Source: Bacteroidales bacterium (lineage in GTDB: Bacteria; Bacteroidota; Bacteroidia; Bacteroidales; P3). From it: a stretch of DNA of 64,000 nucleotides. The stretch's first letter is position 1; each line of letters opens with the position of its first letter. Of the stretch, positions 49,591 to 60,414 are shown piece by piece. The stretch is from assembly GCA_016280915.1 (NCBI GenBank), contig JAEEHQ010000094.1, positions 1-64,000 on the forward strand, in the 5' to 3' direction. Position numbers and translations under genes: made by a program. The notes under the pieces were generated by a model. It did no database searches. It was not told the DNA's origin and worked only from the letters and a program-made list of their open reading frames with translations.

Positions 49591-50499
49591 TTATTTTGCA
49601 TTGAGGGCAGCCAAAGCGATGCTGTAAAGCTTGGTCTTAGCACTGTCACCACGGCTGGTGAGGATGCAGGGAACCTTTGCTCCAACAACCATGCAAGCCA
49701 ACTCAGCACCAGCGAACTTGGTGCAAGCCTTGTAGAACACGTTGCCACTTTCAATATTGGGGAACAGGAGGCAATCCGCGTCACCGGCAACTTCTCCACC
49801 AACTTTCTTGGTCTTGGCACTCTCAGCATTAATAGCGACATCCAAAGCCAGAGGACCATCAACGATAGCACCCTTGATTTGACCACGGTCGCCCATCTTG
49901 CTGATGATAGCAGCATCAACACAGGCCTGCATACCAGTAGATACCTGCTCAGTTGCAGCGAGCACAGCTACTTTAGGCTTAGCAATCTCTAAGCTCTTAG
50001 CGGTATTGATAAGATAAGTAAGGATGGTTTGTTTCTGTTTCAGATCGGGAGCAGGCATAACAGCCACATCACTACACACAAGAAGTTTGTGATATGCTGG
50101 AACCTCGAAAACAGCCATATGAGTGAGCATGTCGTTCTTCTTACCAGGCATCAAACCAGTTTCTTTATTAAGGATGGCACGCATATATTTGTCAGTTGAA
50201 AGCAAACCTTTCATGAGGATATTGCCTTTACCTTCACGGATAAGAGAAACAGCCTTTACACCAGCCTTGGTCTCATCAGCTTCCTGAACAAGCTCGAATT
50301 TGTTGGGGTCAATCCCCTCTTCAGCGCAAACTTTCTTAATGGTATCAATATCACCTACAAGAGTGGCATCAACAATGCCCTTGTCGATAGCAGCACTTAC
50401 TGCTCCAATGGTATGAGAATCGTTGGCATAGGCAGCAACAAGTCTTTTCTTTTCCTTGGTCTTTACGAGTTCCAAGAGATCGTCTAATTTTGTAATCAT
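49591..50499 (-). CDS. ptb: Phosphate butyryltransferase (phosphate acyltransferase family)
   Basis: RLVAAYANDSHTIGAVSAAIDKGIVDATLVGD; ILMKGLLSTDKYMRAILNKETGLM; GPLALDVAINAESAKTK. Confidence 0.92.
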   Translation of the reverse strand: MITKLDDLLELVKTKEKKRLVAAYANDSHTIGAVSAAIDKGIVDATLVGDIDTIKKVCAEEGIDPNKFELVQEADETKAGVKAVSLIREGKGNILMKGLLSTDKYMRAILNKETGLMPGKKNDMLTHMAVFEVPAYHKLLVCSDVAVMPAPDLKQKQTILTYLINTAKSLEIAKPKVAVLAATEQVSTGMQACVDAAIISKMGDRGQIKGAIVDGPLALDVAINAESAKTKKVGGEVAGDADCLLFPNIESGNVFYKACTKFAGAELACMVVGAKVPCILTSRGDSAKTKLYSIALAALNAK

Positions 50500-50600
50500 C
50501 TTGTTATAAAGTTATTAATTGTTATACAGATAAATTGATTTCATGCAAAAATACAAAAAATTATCCATATACAAGATATTTTTGTAACTTTGCAAATGAA

Positions 50601-51605
50601 ATGCCATTTGTAGAAAAATTACGTAACTATCGGAGTTTGTCCATTGTAGGACTTGAAAAGAACACTGGAAAGACTGTCTGTTTGAACTATATTCTGCGTC
50701 GCTTACACGAAATTGGAGTCACAACAGCTGTCACTTCTATCGGTGTTGATGGCGAACAGGTTGACTCCGTTTATGCCACTGCAAAGCCTGAGATTATTTT
50801 GTATGAGGGAATGCAATTTATTACTTCTCAAAGGCACTATCTACAACGACGACTTGTCTCCAAGATTGTGAATGTCGACGAAAGAAGAACAGCCTTAGGA
50901 CAACTCGTCACAGCCGAAGTGCTTTGCCAAGGGAAAGTCCTTCTATCTGGTGCCGCCACAACTGGGATCCTTCGCCAACAAATAGAACAGTTCAAAACGA
51001 ATGGCATACAACTATCTATTGTCGATGGGGCACTATCACGGCTCAGCCTTGCCTCACCCACCGTTACAGATGCCATGATTTTGGCTACAGGAGCCGCAGT
51101 TTCACCTAACATTCAGCAATTAGTCTCTAAAACTAAATTTGTTTACCGATTAATAAACCTCGAAGAGACTACCCCATCTCTACGAATGAAATTGAGCGAT
51201 ATCACCTCTGGTATTTGGGCCATTGATTCAGAAGGAGAAGTCCATGACTTGGGGATTAAGTCTGTCTTCCTATTAGGGCGTGGTGAGGACAACCTGTTTA
51301 GATACGGTGAAACACTATTTGCCGCAGGTGCCGTTAGCGACCGTCTGCTAAAATATCTTTCAGCCCAACCGAATATTAGTCGATGCAGACTTATCGTCCA
51401 AGATTTCACCAAACTATTCATATCTCCCGAAGTATACTCTGACTATATCAAAAGAGGTGGACAATTAGAAGTGATGCAACGGTCCAACCTAGTGGCAATT
51501 ACACTCAACCCAACTTCACCACAAGGTTATACCCTCAATTCATTCGAAACCTGCAAAACTCTCTCAGAAGCCCTAGAGTGTCCAGTATTTGATGTGTTAG
51601 CATAG
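50601..51605 (+). CDS. P-loop protein, possibly lysine 5,6-aminomutase reactivase subunit (KamB-like)
   Basis: SIVGLEKNTGKTVCLNYIL; start at MPFVEK, immediately after a TAACTTTG box. Family call is tentative. Confidence 0.6.
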   Translation: MPFVEKLRNYRSLSIVGLEKNTGKTVCLNYILRRLHEIGVTTAVTSIGVDGEQVDSVYATAKPEIILYEGMQFITSQRHYLQRRLVSKIVNVDERRTALGQLVTAEVLCQGKVLLSGAATTGILRQQIEQFKTNGIQLSIVDGALSRLSLASPTVTDAMILATGAAVSPNIQQLVSKTKFVYRLINLEETTPSLRMKLSDITSGIWAIDSEGEVHDLGIKSVFLLGRGEDNLFRYGETLFAAGAVSDRLLKYLSAQPNISRCRLIVQDFTKLFISPEVYSDYIKRGGQLEVMQRSNLVAITLNPTSPQGYTLNSFETCKTLSEALECPVFDVLA

Positions 51606-51746
51606 ATACACTTTGTATCACACTATCACTAATGGACACGGATAGTAATACTAACCTGCAGGATGATCCCATTCCATATTGAATACAAAAAAGAGGATGC
51701 CGATAAACTATGGTGGCATCCTCCTTTTATTCAAACCTGTTTCCAG

Positions 51747-52853
51747 CTATCTTACAATAAGACTTAGGATTCTATTCACATCATTATCTGATAGTTGATG
51801 ATGCATCGGAAGACAAATAACCTCGTTTGCCACTCGAGTAGCATTGGGAAGGTTGTCCGGGGATGCGCTAGGAAGACCGCGATAAGTACTAAAAGTACTT
51901 ATCAATGGATAAAAGTATCGACGACCGAAAACCCCATTTTCTCTCATCGTATCATAAAGCTCATCCCGGGTCATACCATACTCATCGGCATTGACAAATA
52001 TAGGAAAATAACTATAGTTGTGTTTCACCCCAGGCATATCATTAAAGTACCTAATACCCTTTACATTCTTTAATGCAGAACGATACTTGATAGCCACTTT
52101 ATGTCGGGCCTCAATTGCAGCATCAACTTGACGTAAATTCAACAATCCATATACAGCACGCACTTCGTCCATTTTACTATTGATACCCGGAGCTATCACC
52201 TCGGTCTCACTCTCAAAACCAAAGTTCTTCAAATAATCTATTCTTTCTTTTGTTGCCTTGTCATGCATTATCATGGCTCCACCCTCTATAGTAGTGAAGA
52301 CCTTGGTGGCATGAAAACTAAGAGTCGAAAGATCTCCATATTCAAGTATGGATTTCCCATTTACCTCAACTCCAAATGCATGAGCGGCATCATAAATAAC
52401 CTTCAATCCGTACTTGTCAGCAATTTGTTGAATACGGATTATATCACAAGGTTTCCCATAGCAATGGACAGGCATGATTGCAGTGGTCCTTGGGGTAATA
52501 GCGGCCTCTATACAATCTGGATCCATCCCACAATTGGTAGGGTCAATATCGACAAAAACAGGCTTTATTCCATTCCACCATATACTATGAGTAGTCGCAA
52601 CAAAACTATACGGAGTAGTTATCACCTCTCCACTAATACGTAAGGCTTGCAAAGCAGTCAATAATGGAAGCGTTCCATTTGTAAAAAGGCTTATATAGGG
52701 CACTTTAAGGTATTCACATAACGCCGACTCCAATCTTTGATGAAACTGTCCATTATTCGTTATCCATCTACTTGCCCAAACCTCTTTAAGCATTTCCGAG
52801 AAATCATCAAGGTCTGGTAGGAGTGGCGTTGTGACCGTTATTTGCTTTGACAT
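51747..52853 (-). CDS. DegT/DnrJ/EryC1/StrS aminotransferase family
   Basis: SLFTNGTLPLLTALQALRISGEVITTPYSFVATTHSIWWNGIKPVFVDID; VIYDAAHAFGVEVNGKSI; LSTLSFHATKVFTTIEGGAM. Confidence 0.95.
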   Translation of the reverse strand: MSKQITVTTPLLPDLDDFSEMLKEVWASRWITNNGQFHQRLESALCEYLKVPYISLFTNGTLPLLTALQALRISGEVITTPYSFVATTHSIWWNGIKPVFVDIDPTNCGMDPDCIEAAITPRTTAIMPVHCYGKPCDIIRIQQIADKYGLKVIYDAAHAFGVEVNGKSILEYGDLSTLSFHATKVFTTIEGGAMIMHDKATKERIDYLKNFGFESETEVIAPGINSKMDEVRAVYGLLNLRQVDAAIEARHKVAIKYRSALKNVKGIRYFNDMPGVKHNYSYFPIFVNADEYGMTRDELYDTMRENGVFGRRYFYPLISTFSTYRGLPSASPDNLPNATRVANEVICLPMHHQLSDNDVNRILSLIVR

Positions 52854-52891
52854 AATCTAACCTACTAGGCTATTTGAAAAGATTTAATTTC

Positions 52892-55399
52892 TTAATGTTT
52901 CTTCCCAAACAGACGATGTTTCTCTCTCCTGGTTGCTTTTTCTGTTGAAGAATGCTCATTATTCTCATCTTCAAAAGCGCCATAACCATATCCGTAACCG
53001 TAACCATAGCCATAACCATAACCATAGCCATACCCATAGCCATACTGACGACCATAGAGAGGTTGCTTTCCATATTTTACATCATTCAGAATAATGCACA
53101 TGCTGGGGAAAGTTTTGTCTTTATAAAGGCGCTCAACATCAAGGAGCATACGCTTGTCAAACTTACGAGCACGAACAACGAAACAAGTGTGGTCAGCAAC
53201 ACGCTTAATAATGTCAGTATCGACAACCATACCCGCCGGGGCACCATCGATGATGATAAACTCATACTTGTTACGCAACTGGTCAAATAACTGAGTGAAT
53301 AATTCTGTACCCAGCAATTCAGCAGGATTAGGCGGCAGCGGGCCAGAGAATAATGCATCTACCCCAGGTGCAATTACATCATGCTGAATGAGTTTATCTA
53401 TATCCGTGACCTTCTTTGTCATATAGTTAACAATTCCTGGATTTTTCCTTGAATAGAACTTATGGGTCAAAGAACCTTTACGCAAGTCAAGGTCAACCAC
53501 AAGCACCTTCTTGCCTGCAAGAGCAATACTCGCAGCTAAGTTACTCGAAATAAATGTCTTGCCAGAAGCTGGTACCAATGATGAGAATAGTAATACCTTG
53601 GCCTTATCGGGTTCACCACTGAGGAACTCAGTCTTTGCACGTAGCAAACGGAATGATTCTGCAACGCTACCGTGTTCCTGATCGGTAATTACGATGTTTC
53701 GGGTTTCATTGTTTTCAAGAGCAGGTATTTCACAGAGGAACGGGACGGTTGTTGCCTTCTCCACATCTGCATATGTTTTAACTTGAGTATCAAACAGGCG
53801 CCTTAACACATAAAAAACAATAGGTATCAACAATCCAATGATAATACCCATTGAAGTGTCTTTTGGAACATTTGGAGAAATCGGCTGTCCATCAGGTCTA
53901 GCATCATCAATTACTTTCGCGTTTCCTTCAAGGGAAGGTTGACTAATCATTAGTTCTTCTCGACGCGTCAGAAGTGATAAATACAATTCTTCTTTAATTT
54001 TTTGATTACGTTGTAAGCCTTCGAGATAAATCTGTTTCATTGGCACTGTGCGCACTTTCGATGAAGCAACATTTGCAATGTTACGCTCATTCATAATACG
54101 CTGCTCCAGAGAAGAAATATATCCTTCTGTTATGCTTATTAAATCCTTTCTCTGTTGCTCTTGGGATTCTATAGCCCTAGCAGCTACAGGATTGTTCAAT
54201 GCACCCATTTCTTTGTATTGAGAGACCTGCTGTGCATGATTATTATAATCTGAAAGATATGAAATCACCGCACCATTTGAAACAGCTCCTATTGGCACCA
54301 CCTTAGTGCCATCACTTGCCTTAATATCATTCAACAATGATCTAGCCATACCTAACTCATCCTGAAGCCGAACGGCCTCATTGGAAGACCTTATACTCGT
54401 ACTAACATAACTTTCTCCTATACTTGCTGAAGTTACAACATCGTTATTACTACGATAAGCAGCCACTGCCGATTCTTGCGCCCCCAAATCTTCACTAATT
54501 ACATTAATTCGTTCGTTAATAAAATTGTATGTCTCATTGATTATTCGTTTCTTATCATTTACAGCACCTTCATTATAAACACGAACTACCATGTTGATGA
54601 CATCTGCACAGCGCTGAGGTGAACTATCTCTTAAATAGATATTGAGAATTGTATTTCTATCATCATTTCTTTCTACATGTAGTTTGGATCGATAATAATC
54701 TGCCATCATCTCTTTATTGACAAAATCGACCTTGATTTCATTTCCTATTATGTCATTATCAAAAGCCCAAGTCTTATGCACTATTAGTTTCCCCATAGGA
54801 GTTACTACAACTTTTTCCATCGGTACATACAAGGAATGACTACCGGGACGAATTATCAACACATTGTCTTTATCAATTACTCGGATAGACAAATAATCTG
54901 GTTCCATGAATTCATCTTCAGCATATTCTATTTCAATAGGGGAAATCCCATAGAGGCTCTTTTCTCTTTTAAGTATATCTGTTTTAGTACTATAAACCAC
55001 ATTCAATTTCAATTCTTCTACCACTTTTAATATTGCAGACTTTGAGGTCAGAATCATCATCTCATTATTAATCGTGGTTGTATAGAAAGAACGTAACCCT
55101 AAGGCTGTTCTGACAGAGAGCTCTCTAGTGTCGGAATCACTTACTCCAACATCATTACCATTTCGTATCAATACTTTGGCACTACTTTGGTATACTTTTT
55201 CTTGACGGCGTGAGTGAAAGTTGGCAATTAAACCTCCTATTACGGCAAAAATAATTAACCAATGTAAATTTCTAAGCAGCAGGAAAACCAAATCTTTTAC
55301 ACGAAAACTAACAGACTGATTATCGTCCAAAAAAGCCAGATTAGTTTGGCTCTCTTCCTGATGGCTTGAACTATTATTGGAGGGAACTAAGTTATCCAT
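52892..55399 (-). CDS. Second Wzc-like tyrosine autokinase with (Gly-Tyr)n tail
   Basis: SSLVPASGKTFISSNLAASIALAGKKVLVVDLDLRKGSL; YGYGYGYG tail. Confidence 0.94.
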   Translation of the reverse strand: MDNLVPSNNSSSHQEESQTNLAFLDDNQSVSFRVKDLVFLLLRNLHWLIIFAVIGGLIANFHSRRQEKVYQSSAKVLIRNGNDVGVSDSDTRELSVRTALGLRSFYTTTINNEMMILTSKSAILKVVEELKLNVVYSTKTDILKREKSLYGISPIEIEYAEDEFMEPDYLSIRVIDKDNVLIIRPGSHSLYVPMEKVVVTPMGKLIVHKTWAFDNDIIGNEIKVDFVNKEMMADYYRSKLHVERNDDRNTILNIYLRDSSPQRCADVINMVVRVYNEGAVNDKKRIINETYNFINERINVISEDLGAQESAVAAYRSNNDVVTSASIGESYVSTSIRSSNEAVRLQDELGMARSLLNDIKASDGTKVVPIGAVSNGAVISYLSDYNNHAQQVSQYKEMGALNNPVAARAIESQEQQRKDLISITEGYISSLEQRIMNERNIANVASSKVRTVPMKQIYLEGLQRNQKIKEELYLSLLTRREELMISQPSLEGNAKVIDDARPDGQPISPNVPKDTSMGIIIGLLIPIVFYVLRRLFDTQVKTYADVEKATTVPFLCEIPALENNETRNIVITDQEHGSVAESFRLLRAKTEFLSGEPDKAKVLLFSSLVPASGKTFISSNLAASIALAGKKVLVVDLDLRKGSLTHKFYSRKNPGIVNYMTKKVTDIDKLIQHDVIAPGVDALFSGPLPPNPAELLGTELFTQLFDQLRNKYEFIIIDGAPAGMVVDTDIIKRVADHTCFVVRARKFDKRMLLDVERLYKDKTFPSMCIILNDVKYGKQPLYGRQYGYGYGYGYGYGYGYGYGYGYGAFEDENNEHSSTEKATRREKHRLFGKKH

Positions 55400-55406
55400 A
55401 ATATTA

Positions 55407-56180
55407 TTATTTAAATAATGCGATGATGGTTGTAGTAAAAGTCAAGACTGACAATGCAATAGACATCCATGAAACCAGACGACCAGCTTCATCTCGGGGT
55501 GTGGCTTTATTATATTTCTGGGTTATAATAAAATCATTCTGCTGAAGCATGAAAAAAGGATCTTGAAATACTGAAGACGAACGCGGATCAAGATAACGCA
55601 TTACCATCTTACCATCCACCTCTCTCATCACAGCAATTTTATCTCGGCTTGTATAGAGGCTCAGGTCACCACTGAGTGCCAATGCTTCCAAAAAAGTACA
55701 TCTTTCATTACTAATCGTGATAACCTTTCCACCTTCCGCACCTAAGAAAAAAATCTTAAAGTTAGCGAAACGAACCATTATTACAGCATCTGAAAGATAT
55801 CCTCCTCGTTCCAATTTAATTCTTAGGCTATCTTGTAATTCTAGTCGAGTTAATCCAAGCACATGAACCTCTCCTAGAATTGGAAATTGAATATTGCCAT
55901 TAACATCTACAAGATATGTTCCACGATAATTTCCAGCATAACTACTAGTTGTAATACCTCCTCCAATATTAAAAGGCTTTGCCAACTCTTCATTAGAAGC
56001 AAATACATAAATATTGAGTTCATCATAAGGTGCAATAGTAGCCTGAAATTTATTCTCCAACTCTATTTGGCTACCATGATGCATATCCTGCAGATAATTA
56101 ACCTGACTTGGTGTAATACAAGAGGTTAGTGCTGTCATTGCTATAAATGCAATCAATGATAATTTTTTTACAACTTTCAT
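55407..56180 (-). CDS. Second Wza-like polysaccharide export lipoprotein
   Basis: ALTSCITPSQVNYLQDM; DVNGNIQFPILGEVHVLGLTRLELQDSLRIKL. Confidence 0.92.
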   Translation of the reverse strand: MKVVKKLSLIAFIAMTALTSCITPSQVNYLQDMHHGSQIELENKFQATIAPYDELNIYVFASNEELAKPFNIGGGITTSSYAGNYRGTYLVDVNGNIQFPILGEVHVLGLTRLELQDSLRIKLERGGYLSDAVIMVRFANFKIFFLGAEGGKVITISNERCTFLEALALSGDLSLYTSRDKIAVMREVDGKMVMRYLDPRSSSVFQDPFFMLQQNDFIITQKYNKATPRDEAGRLVSWMSIALSVLTFTTTIIALFK

Positions 56181-56220
56181 ATTATTAATAACGAATAAAT
56201 GAATTGATTATTGTTTTTTC

Positions 56221-56964
56221 TTATTTTCTTTTTATCAAAAACCGTTTTACATTATTCTTTATCGACTGCAAACAGAATTCTTTAATATATTGCATACCAA
56301 ACGAATTCCACCTTTGTGGGTGAGTAGTCATCAAAATAGTGTATCCTGACTTATTAAGGATTGAAGCCCTATCTTGCAGTTGCTCAATAATGTCGTCTGT
56401 AGTGTGGAAACTCAATCCTTCAGATTCCCATTTCTCTTGGAAGAATGGGACTTTGTCCCTAACACTCACATGGTAACCGTCCCAACGTCTGCCTGTATCT
56501 GTCAAGTACAATGTCTTTGAAAAATCAGTATCTAAATAAGGTTCATAAACGATACCCAGTTGACGGTAATCATACTTTTTCCAGATATCCTTGCTATCCC
56601 ATGGACTTCTAGGCGACCCATGCATACAAATGCTGTCTACCGGAACCATCTGACGCAGTTTTTCAAGATTAGTACAAAAATCCTGATAAGCAGCATCGAC
56701 ATCGCCATTGCAAGTTGTCAGTGACTCATAATGATACCCAATTTCATGCCCCAACGAATGGATCTCCTTAATAATTTCTTCATCGTAACTCTCTGGTACC
56801 ACTCGGAAAAAATAAGTTGCTTTCAAATTCAACTGTGTTTCTATTCGGGCTGTACGCAAAGAGTTTTGGGGGAGACGGTCGACATCATGCCTTAGCCGGA
56901 AAGCCAAGCCACTATTCTTCAGAGCCACAAGAAGTTCTTTATACTTATCTATGGTGAAATCCAT
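56221..56964 (-). CDS. Polysaccharide deacetylase-like protein
   Basis: FRLRHDVDRLP; IHSLGHEIGYHYE; ILMTTHPQRW. Confidence 0.72.
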   Translation of the reverse strand: MDFTIDKYKELLVALKNSGLAFRLRHDVDRLPQNSLRTARIETQLNLKATYFFRVVPESYDEEIIKEIHSLGHEIGYHYESLTTCNGDVDAAYQDFCTNLEKLRQMVPVDSICMHGSPRSPWDSKDIWKKYDYRQLGIVYEPYLDTDFSKTLYLTDTGRRWDGYHVSVRDKVPFFQEKWESEGLSFHTTDDIIEQLQDRASILNKSGYTILMTTHPQRWNSFGMQYIKEFCLQSIKNNVKRFLIKRK

Positions 56965-56972
56965 GTTCGAGA

Positions 56973-57995
56973 TTAAATTTTTTCAATAAGTTCAACTATT
57001 TGAGCATTGCAATCTCCAACCTGTGCGTAATATTTATCTCTTTTCTCCATCCACTCAACTTTACGGCTATTCTTAGACATGTCAGTTGCCAGAGATATTG
57101 CCTCTGCCGGTTCTGCCACATTATAAAGTAGACCATACTTTTCCTGCAACATGATAAAGTTGGACATATCATTCGGCCCCACAAATGAATTAGAACGAAT
57201 AGCTGGAGTTCCCAAAAGTGCAGCTTCGGAAGCCATCGTTTGGGAGTCTCCAATATAGAGATCTGCAAAACTCAACACATCATGAATCACCGAAGCCGGC
57301 GTTGGGAGCCTATACGGTTCTAACTCATCTGGCAAATCATTCTCTGAGGAAATGTAAACATTCATGTTTTTTGAAATGGCTTGGACCAATTCCTCCTTTT
57401 CGCGCTGATTGAAACCACTCTTCCCCACATCATGATTAGCAAACCAACCGACGAACCGGACAACTGCATAAGGCCGCTTTAATCCATATTTCTCAATAAC
57501 CGCTTCATCTGCCTGAAATACATGGGGCGAGAGATAACAATCTTCAAAAATACCTTTTATCCTATAATGTTTACTTCCGTAATCCAGTCGGAACGAATCA
57601 GGAGTAACCACCTTTGTGCACATTGGCACCACATATCTGTTCGTAACCTTTACTACCTCAGAATCAGGAAAAATAACAGATTTCTTGTGGAAAATCTTTG
57701 CCATTGCCGAACCATACCACGATGCTTTCGAAACAAACACATCTGGCCGCTGTTCTTTTACAATTGCTATATATTTAAACATTAGCCCGAACGTTCCAAG
57801 CACCTTGGACAGCATGGTTTTTCTATGCTTTCCGAAAACCGTGTAGCCCACATGCTCCTCCTGAAGCACGTTCAGCAAAACATCCTTATCCCTGGCCAAT
57901 ACTGAAATCTCATGTCCGCGCGATTTCAAAATCTGCATTACATACTTGAACTGATAATAATGCTTGGGGTGATTTAGTTCAAAGATATATTTCAT
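56973..57995 (-). CDS. DUF354-like, glycosyltransferase-like protein
   Basis: MKYIFELNHPKHYYQFKYVMQILKSRGHEISVLARDKDVL; ADLYIGDSQTMASEAALLGTPAIRSN. Confidence 0.82.
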   Translation of the reverse strand: MKYIFELNHPKHYYQFKYVMQILKSRGHEISVLARDKDVLLNVLQEEHVGYTVFGKHRKTMLSKVLGTFGLMFKYIAIVKEQRPDVFVSKASWYGSAMAKIFHKKSVIFPDSEVVKVTNRYVVPMCTKVVTPDSFRLDYGSKHYRIKGIFEDCYLSPHVFQADEAVIEKYGLKRPYAVVRFVGWFANHDVGKSGFNQREKEELVQAISKNMNVYISSENDLPDELEPYRLPTPASVIHDVLSFADLYIGDSQTMASEAALLGTPAIRSNSFVGPNDMSNFIMLQEKYGLLYNVAEPAEAISLATDMSKNSRKVEWMEKRDKYYAQVGDCNAQIVELIEKI

Positions 57996-58033
57996 TGTCA
58001 GTCAAAAAAAGAAAGAGGTAGCCTCAAAATCGA

Positions 58034-58531
58034 TTACTGGTCATTACCGCCCAAAACTTTTACAACCTTAGCCGGAACACCTAGAGCTAAAGAATAGTCC
58101 GGCACATCTCGCGTCACCACCGACCCAGCACCAATCACCGATCCCTTGCCGATAGTGACCCCAGGCATAATAATGGAACCTATCCCTATGTGAGCTCCAT
58201 CTTTTATGACTATGGGGGCATACTTCAAAGGGCAGCTCATCACGGGTAAGTCTCTCTGATAATATTTCAAATCTCTCTGATGGCACAACAATTGGCATCC
58301 AGCAGTGACCCACACATTCCTTCCGATGGTAATAAGATCAGGCCGGGAATCGTCAATCAGTACGGAGCGGGCAATCTTAGATCCCTTTCCAACATGAACA
58401 CCCCTAAAGCGGTGAATCATGGTTGTTATCTGAGCCGGAAAAGTAAACTGAGCCACAATGGACCAAAATCGAATCCATACTCCAATAATAATAGACCCAA
58501 TCGTACGGTGCTGATTATTTGACATACTCAA
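58034..58531 (-). CDS. Hexapeptide-repeat acyltransferase
   Basis: IVIKDGAHIGIGSIIMPGVTIGKGSVIGAGSVVTRDVPDYSLALGVPAKVVK. Confidence 0.93.
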   Translation of the reverse strand: MSMSNNQHRTIGSIIIGVWIRFWSIVAQFTFPAQITTMIHRFRGVHVGKGSKIARSVLIDDSRPDLITIGRNVWVTAGCQLLCHQRDLKYYQRDLPVMSCPLKYAPIVIKDGAHIGIGSIIMPGVTIGKGSVIGAGSVVTRDVPDYSLALGVPAKVVKVLGGNDQ

Positions 58532-58696
58532 ACTTTTTTTCTATAATTGGCAAACAAATTAAAACAGAAACCTATAGGCTTCAGATCAAGAGTTGGGTGT
58601 AAGAAGACAACATCGACGTATGCCATGTGCATACAATAATACTATTAGGAGCCATACGGCAACTTGACCATTCAGTCATTAGGGGCATTTGACAAT

Positions 58697-60013
58697 CTAT
58701 TGATTATACAGGAATGACCGCTTGCCGTTAGCCAGTGGCTTAAAAGAATCTACATACTCAATCGTAATTTCCACCTCATCGCCCACATATTTCCGTATTG
58801 ACTCATATAGCAAATCATGCTCAGCCTGAGAGTAGTTCTGTCTCTTTTGAATTTGAACTAAAATGGTCGAATCGCTCTTTTTCACCATTCTGAAAGCCTC
58901 TACATTAAAGTTTCGAAAAAGGATACTAAACCCTGTGGTAGTAAGCTTATGTCCATTCTTAAAAGAGACCACGTCAGAAGTCCTTCCAATCACCTCCTTA
59001 AGCAATTGCCCATTATACCCACTGCTGTTAGCCGTATCACACATCTGCACCTCATCGCGATTAGCATAGCGTATTGTGGGGAAAGCAAAGTCTACAAGAT
59101 TGGTAGCATACAACTCGGAAGGCTTTTCCGAAGGAGCCTCTAGCCAGGTCGAGTAACCCACATGGTACATCCCCGGCTCTATCTCATAAGCAGTGATACC
59201 TCCGTCTTTGCTCCCATAACAATCCATCACTCTCGCACCCCAAGTATTCTCAATTTCCTCCCTATATGAAGGAGTCAACTTCTCTGAAGTGGCAAATGCC
59301 ACATCAAAATGCCACTGCACATTGTTCTCCCGGCAATATCTTGCCAACAAATAGACAGCTGTAGCATAACCATATATGTAATGGATATTATTTTTTCGAA
59401 TTATATCCATATATTTGGCACATGTGGCATCGTCCATATTCATACCATTGAGCGGAATAGTATTCCTCAGTCTAAAATAGACCTCATGCACCAAACTTTT
59501 CTTGTTAGTTGGGAAAAGCGACGAACTGCCCAATGACACATATTTATCACCATATTTATAACCAAACCGTTGCCACGAAAAAATCTTCATGGCAGTGACG
59601 AATCCCCATGTGTTCTCATCACAAATATATTTCATCGGCTCACCCGTCGACCCTCCAGTTGCACTTTTTCTATGGGGATACTTCTTTATATTATCAGGAA
59701 TTAGGTCGTCGTATCTTTCCTTTATAGTGTTTCTATCCAAAAATGGAAAGAGCTTAATATCCTCTAAAGATTTAACATCTTGTGGTTTAAGACCCATCCT
59801 GTCCATTACCTCTTTATAATACCGTGTATGGCAATAGGCGTGATTAACCAATGATTTTAATTGGGCTGTTTGCCAGTCGAGCACCTCTTGCTTTGTCCAG
59901 GCACTCATACGGACTATCTGCCTATACCATTTCATAGCGCAAGTACCCATTACCATATCGGCCATTGGGAACATGCAATTCAACAAAATAGATTCTTTTA
60001 TGTTTCTATTCAT
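58697..60013 (-). CDS. CapK/phenylacetate--CoA ligase-like AMP-binding protein
   Basis: YYKEVMDRMGLKPQDVKSLEDIKLFPFLDRNTIKERYDDLIP; HRKSATGGSTGEPMKYI. Confidence 0.88.
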   Translation of the reverse strand: MNRNIKESILLNCMFPMADMVMGTCAMKWYRQIVRMSAWTKQEVLDWQTAQLKSLVNHAYCHTRYYKEVMDRMGLKPQDVKSLEDIKLFPFLDRNTIKERYDDLIPDNIKKYPHRKSATGGSTGEPMKYICDENTWGFVTAMKIFSWQRFGYKYGDKYVSLGSSSLFPTNKKSLVHEVYFRLRNTIPLNGMNMDDATCAKYMDIIRKNNIHYIYGYATAVYLLARYCRENNVQWHFDVAFATSEKLTPSYREEIENTWGARVMDCYGSKDGGITAYEIEPGMYHVGYSTWLEAPSEKPSELYATNLVDFAFPTIRYANRDEVQMCDTANSSGYNGQLLKEVIGRTSDVVSFKNGHKLTTTGFSILFRNFNVEAFRMVKKSDSTILVQIQKRQNYSQAEHDLLYESIRKYVGDEVEITIEYVDSFKPLANGKRSFLYNQ

Positions 60014-60370
60014 ACTATATTTCGAGCTTGCTTTGCTGAGGGGAAACCTTTTTGCTAGACTTTGTTCTCTTTCTCAAAAAGTCGTGTTTCTTACCGAAGC
60101 TTATCTCGGAGGTTTTTGAAAGGTCGAAGAAGGTCCGTTGACGGTTTGCCGAAGGTCCGAACGATTAATCGGGAACAAGTTAGGGCTCTAGCGTTTCTAT
60201 TCTTGACTAACGAAGATAAATGGTTAACATTCGGAGAGATCTGTAAGTCAAATTCTATCAGATGAAGTTCAGGCACTTAACTATACAAGGCTTTATTCCA
60301 CAGACATCATTTATATAAATAACTGTCTCAAAGCAACTAGTACAATTTGCATAGTTCCATCCATTCGTCT

Positions 60371-60414
60371 GGGCTTAATGAATTCATCTACTCTTCGATG
60401 AATTTATTAAGCCC
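60371..60414. repeat. Long hairpin: 18-bp stem (1 mismatch), 8-nt loop
   Basis: GGGCTTAATGAATTCATC-TACTCTTC-GATGAATTTATTAAGCCC. Confidence 0.85.
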
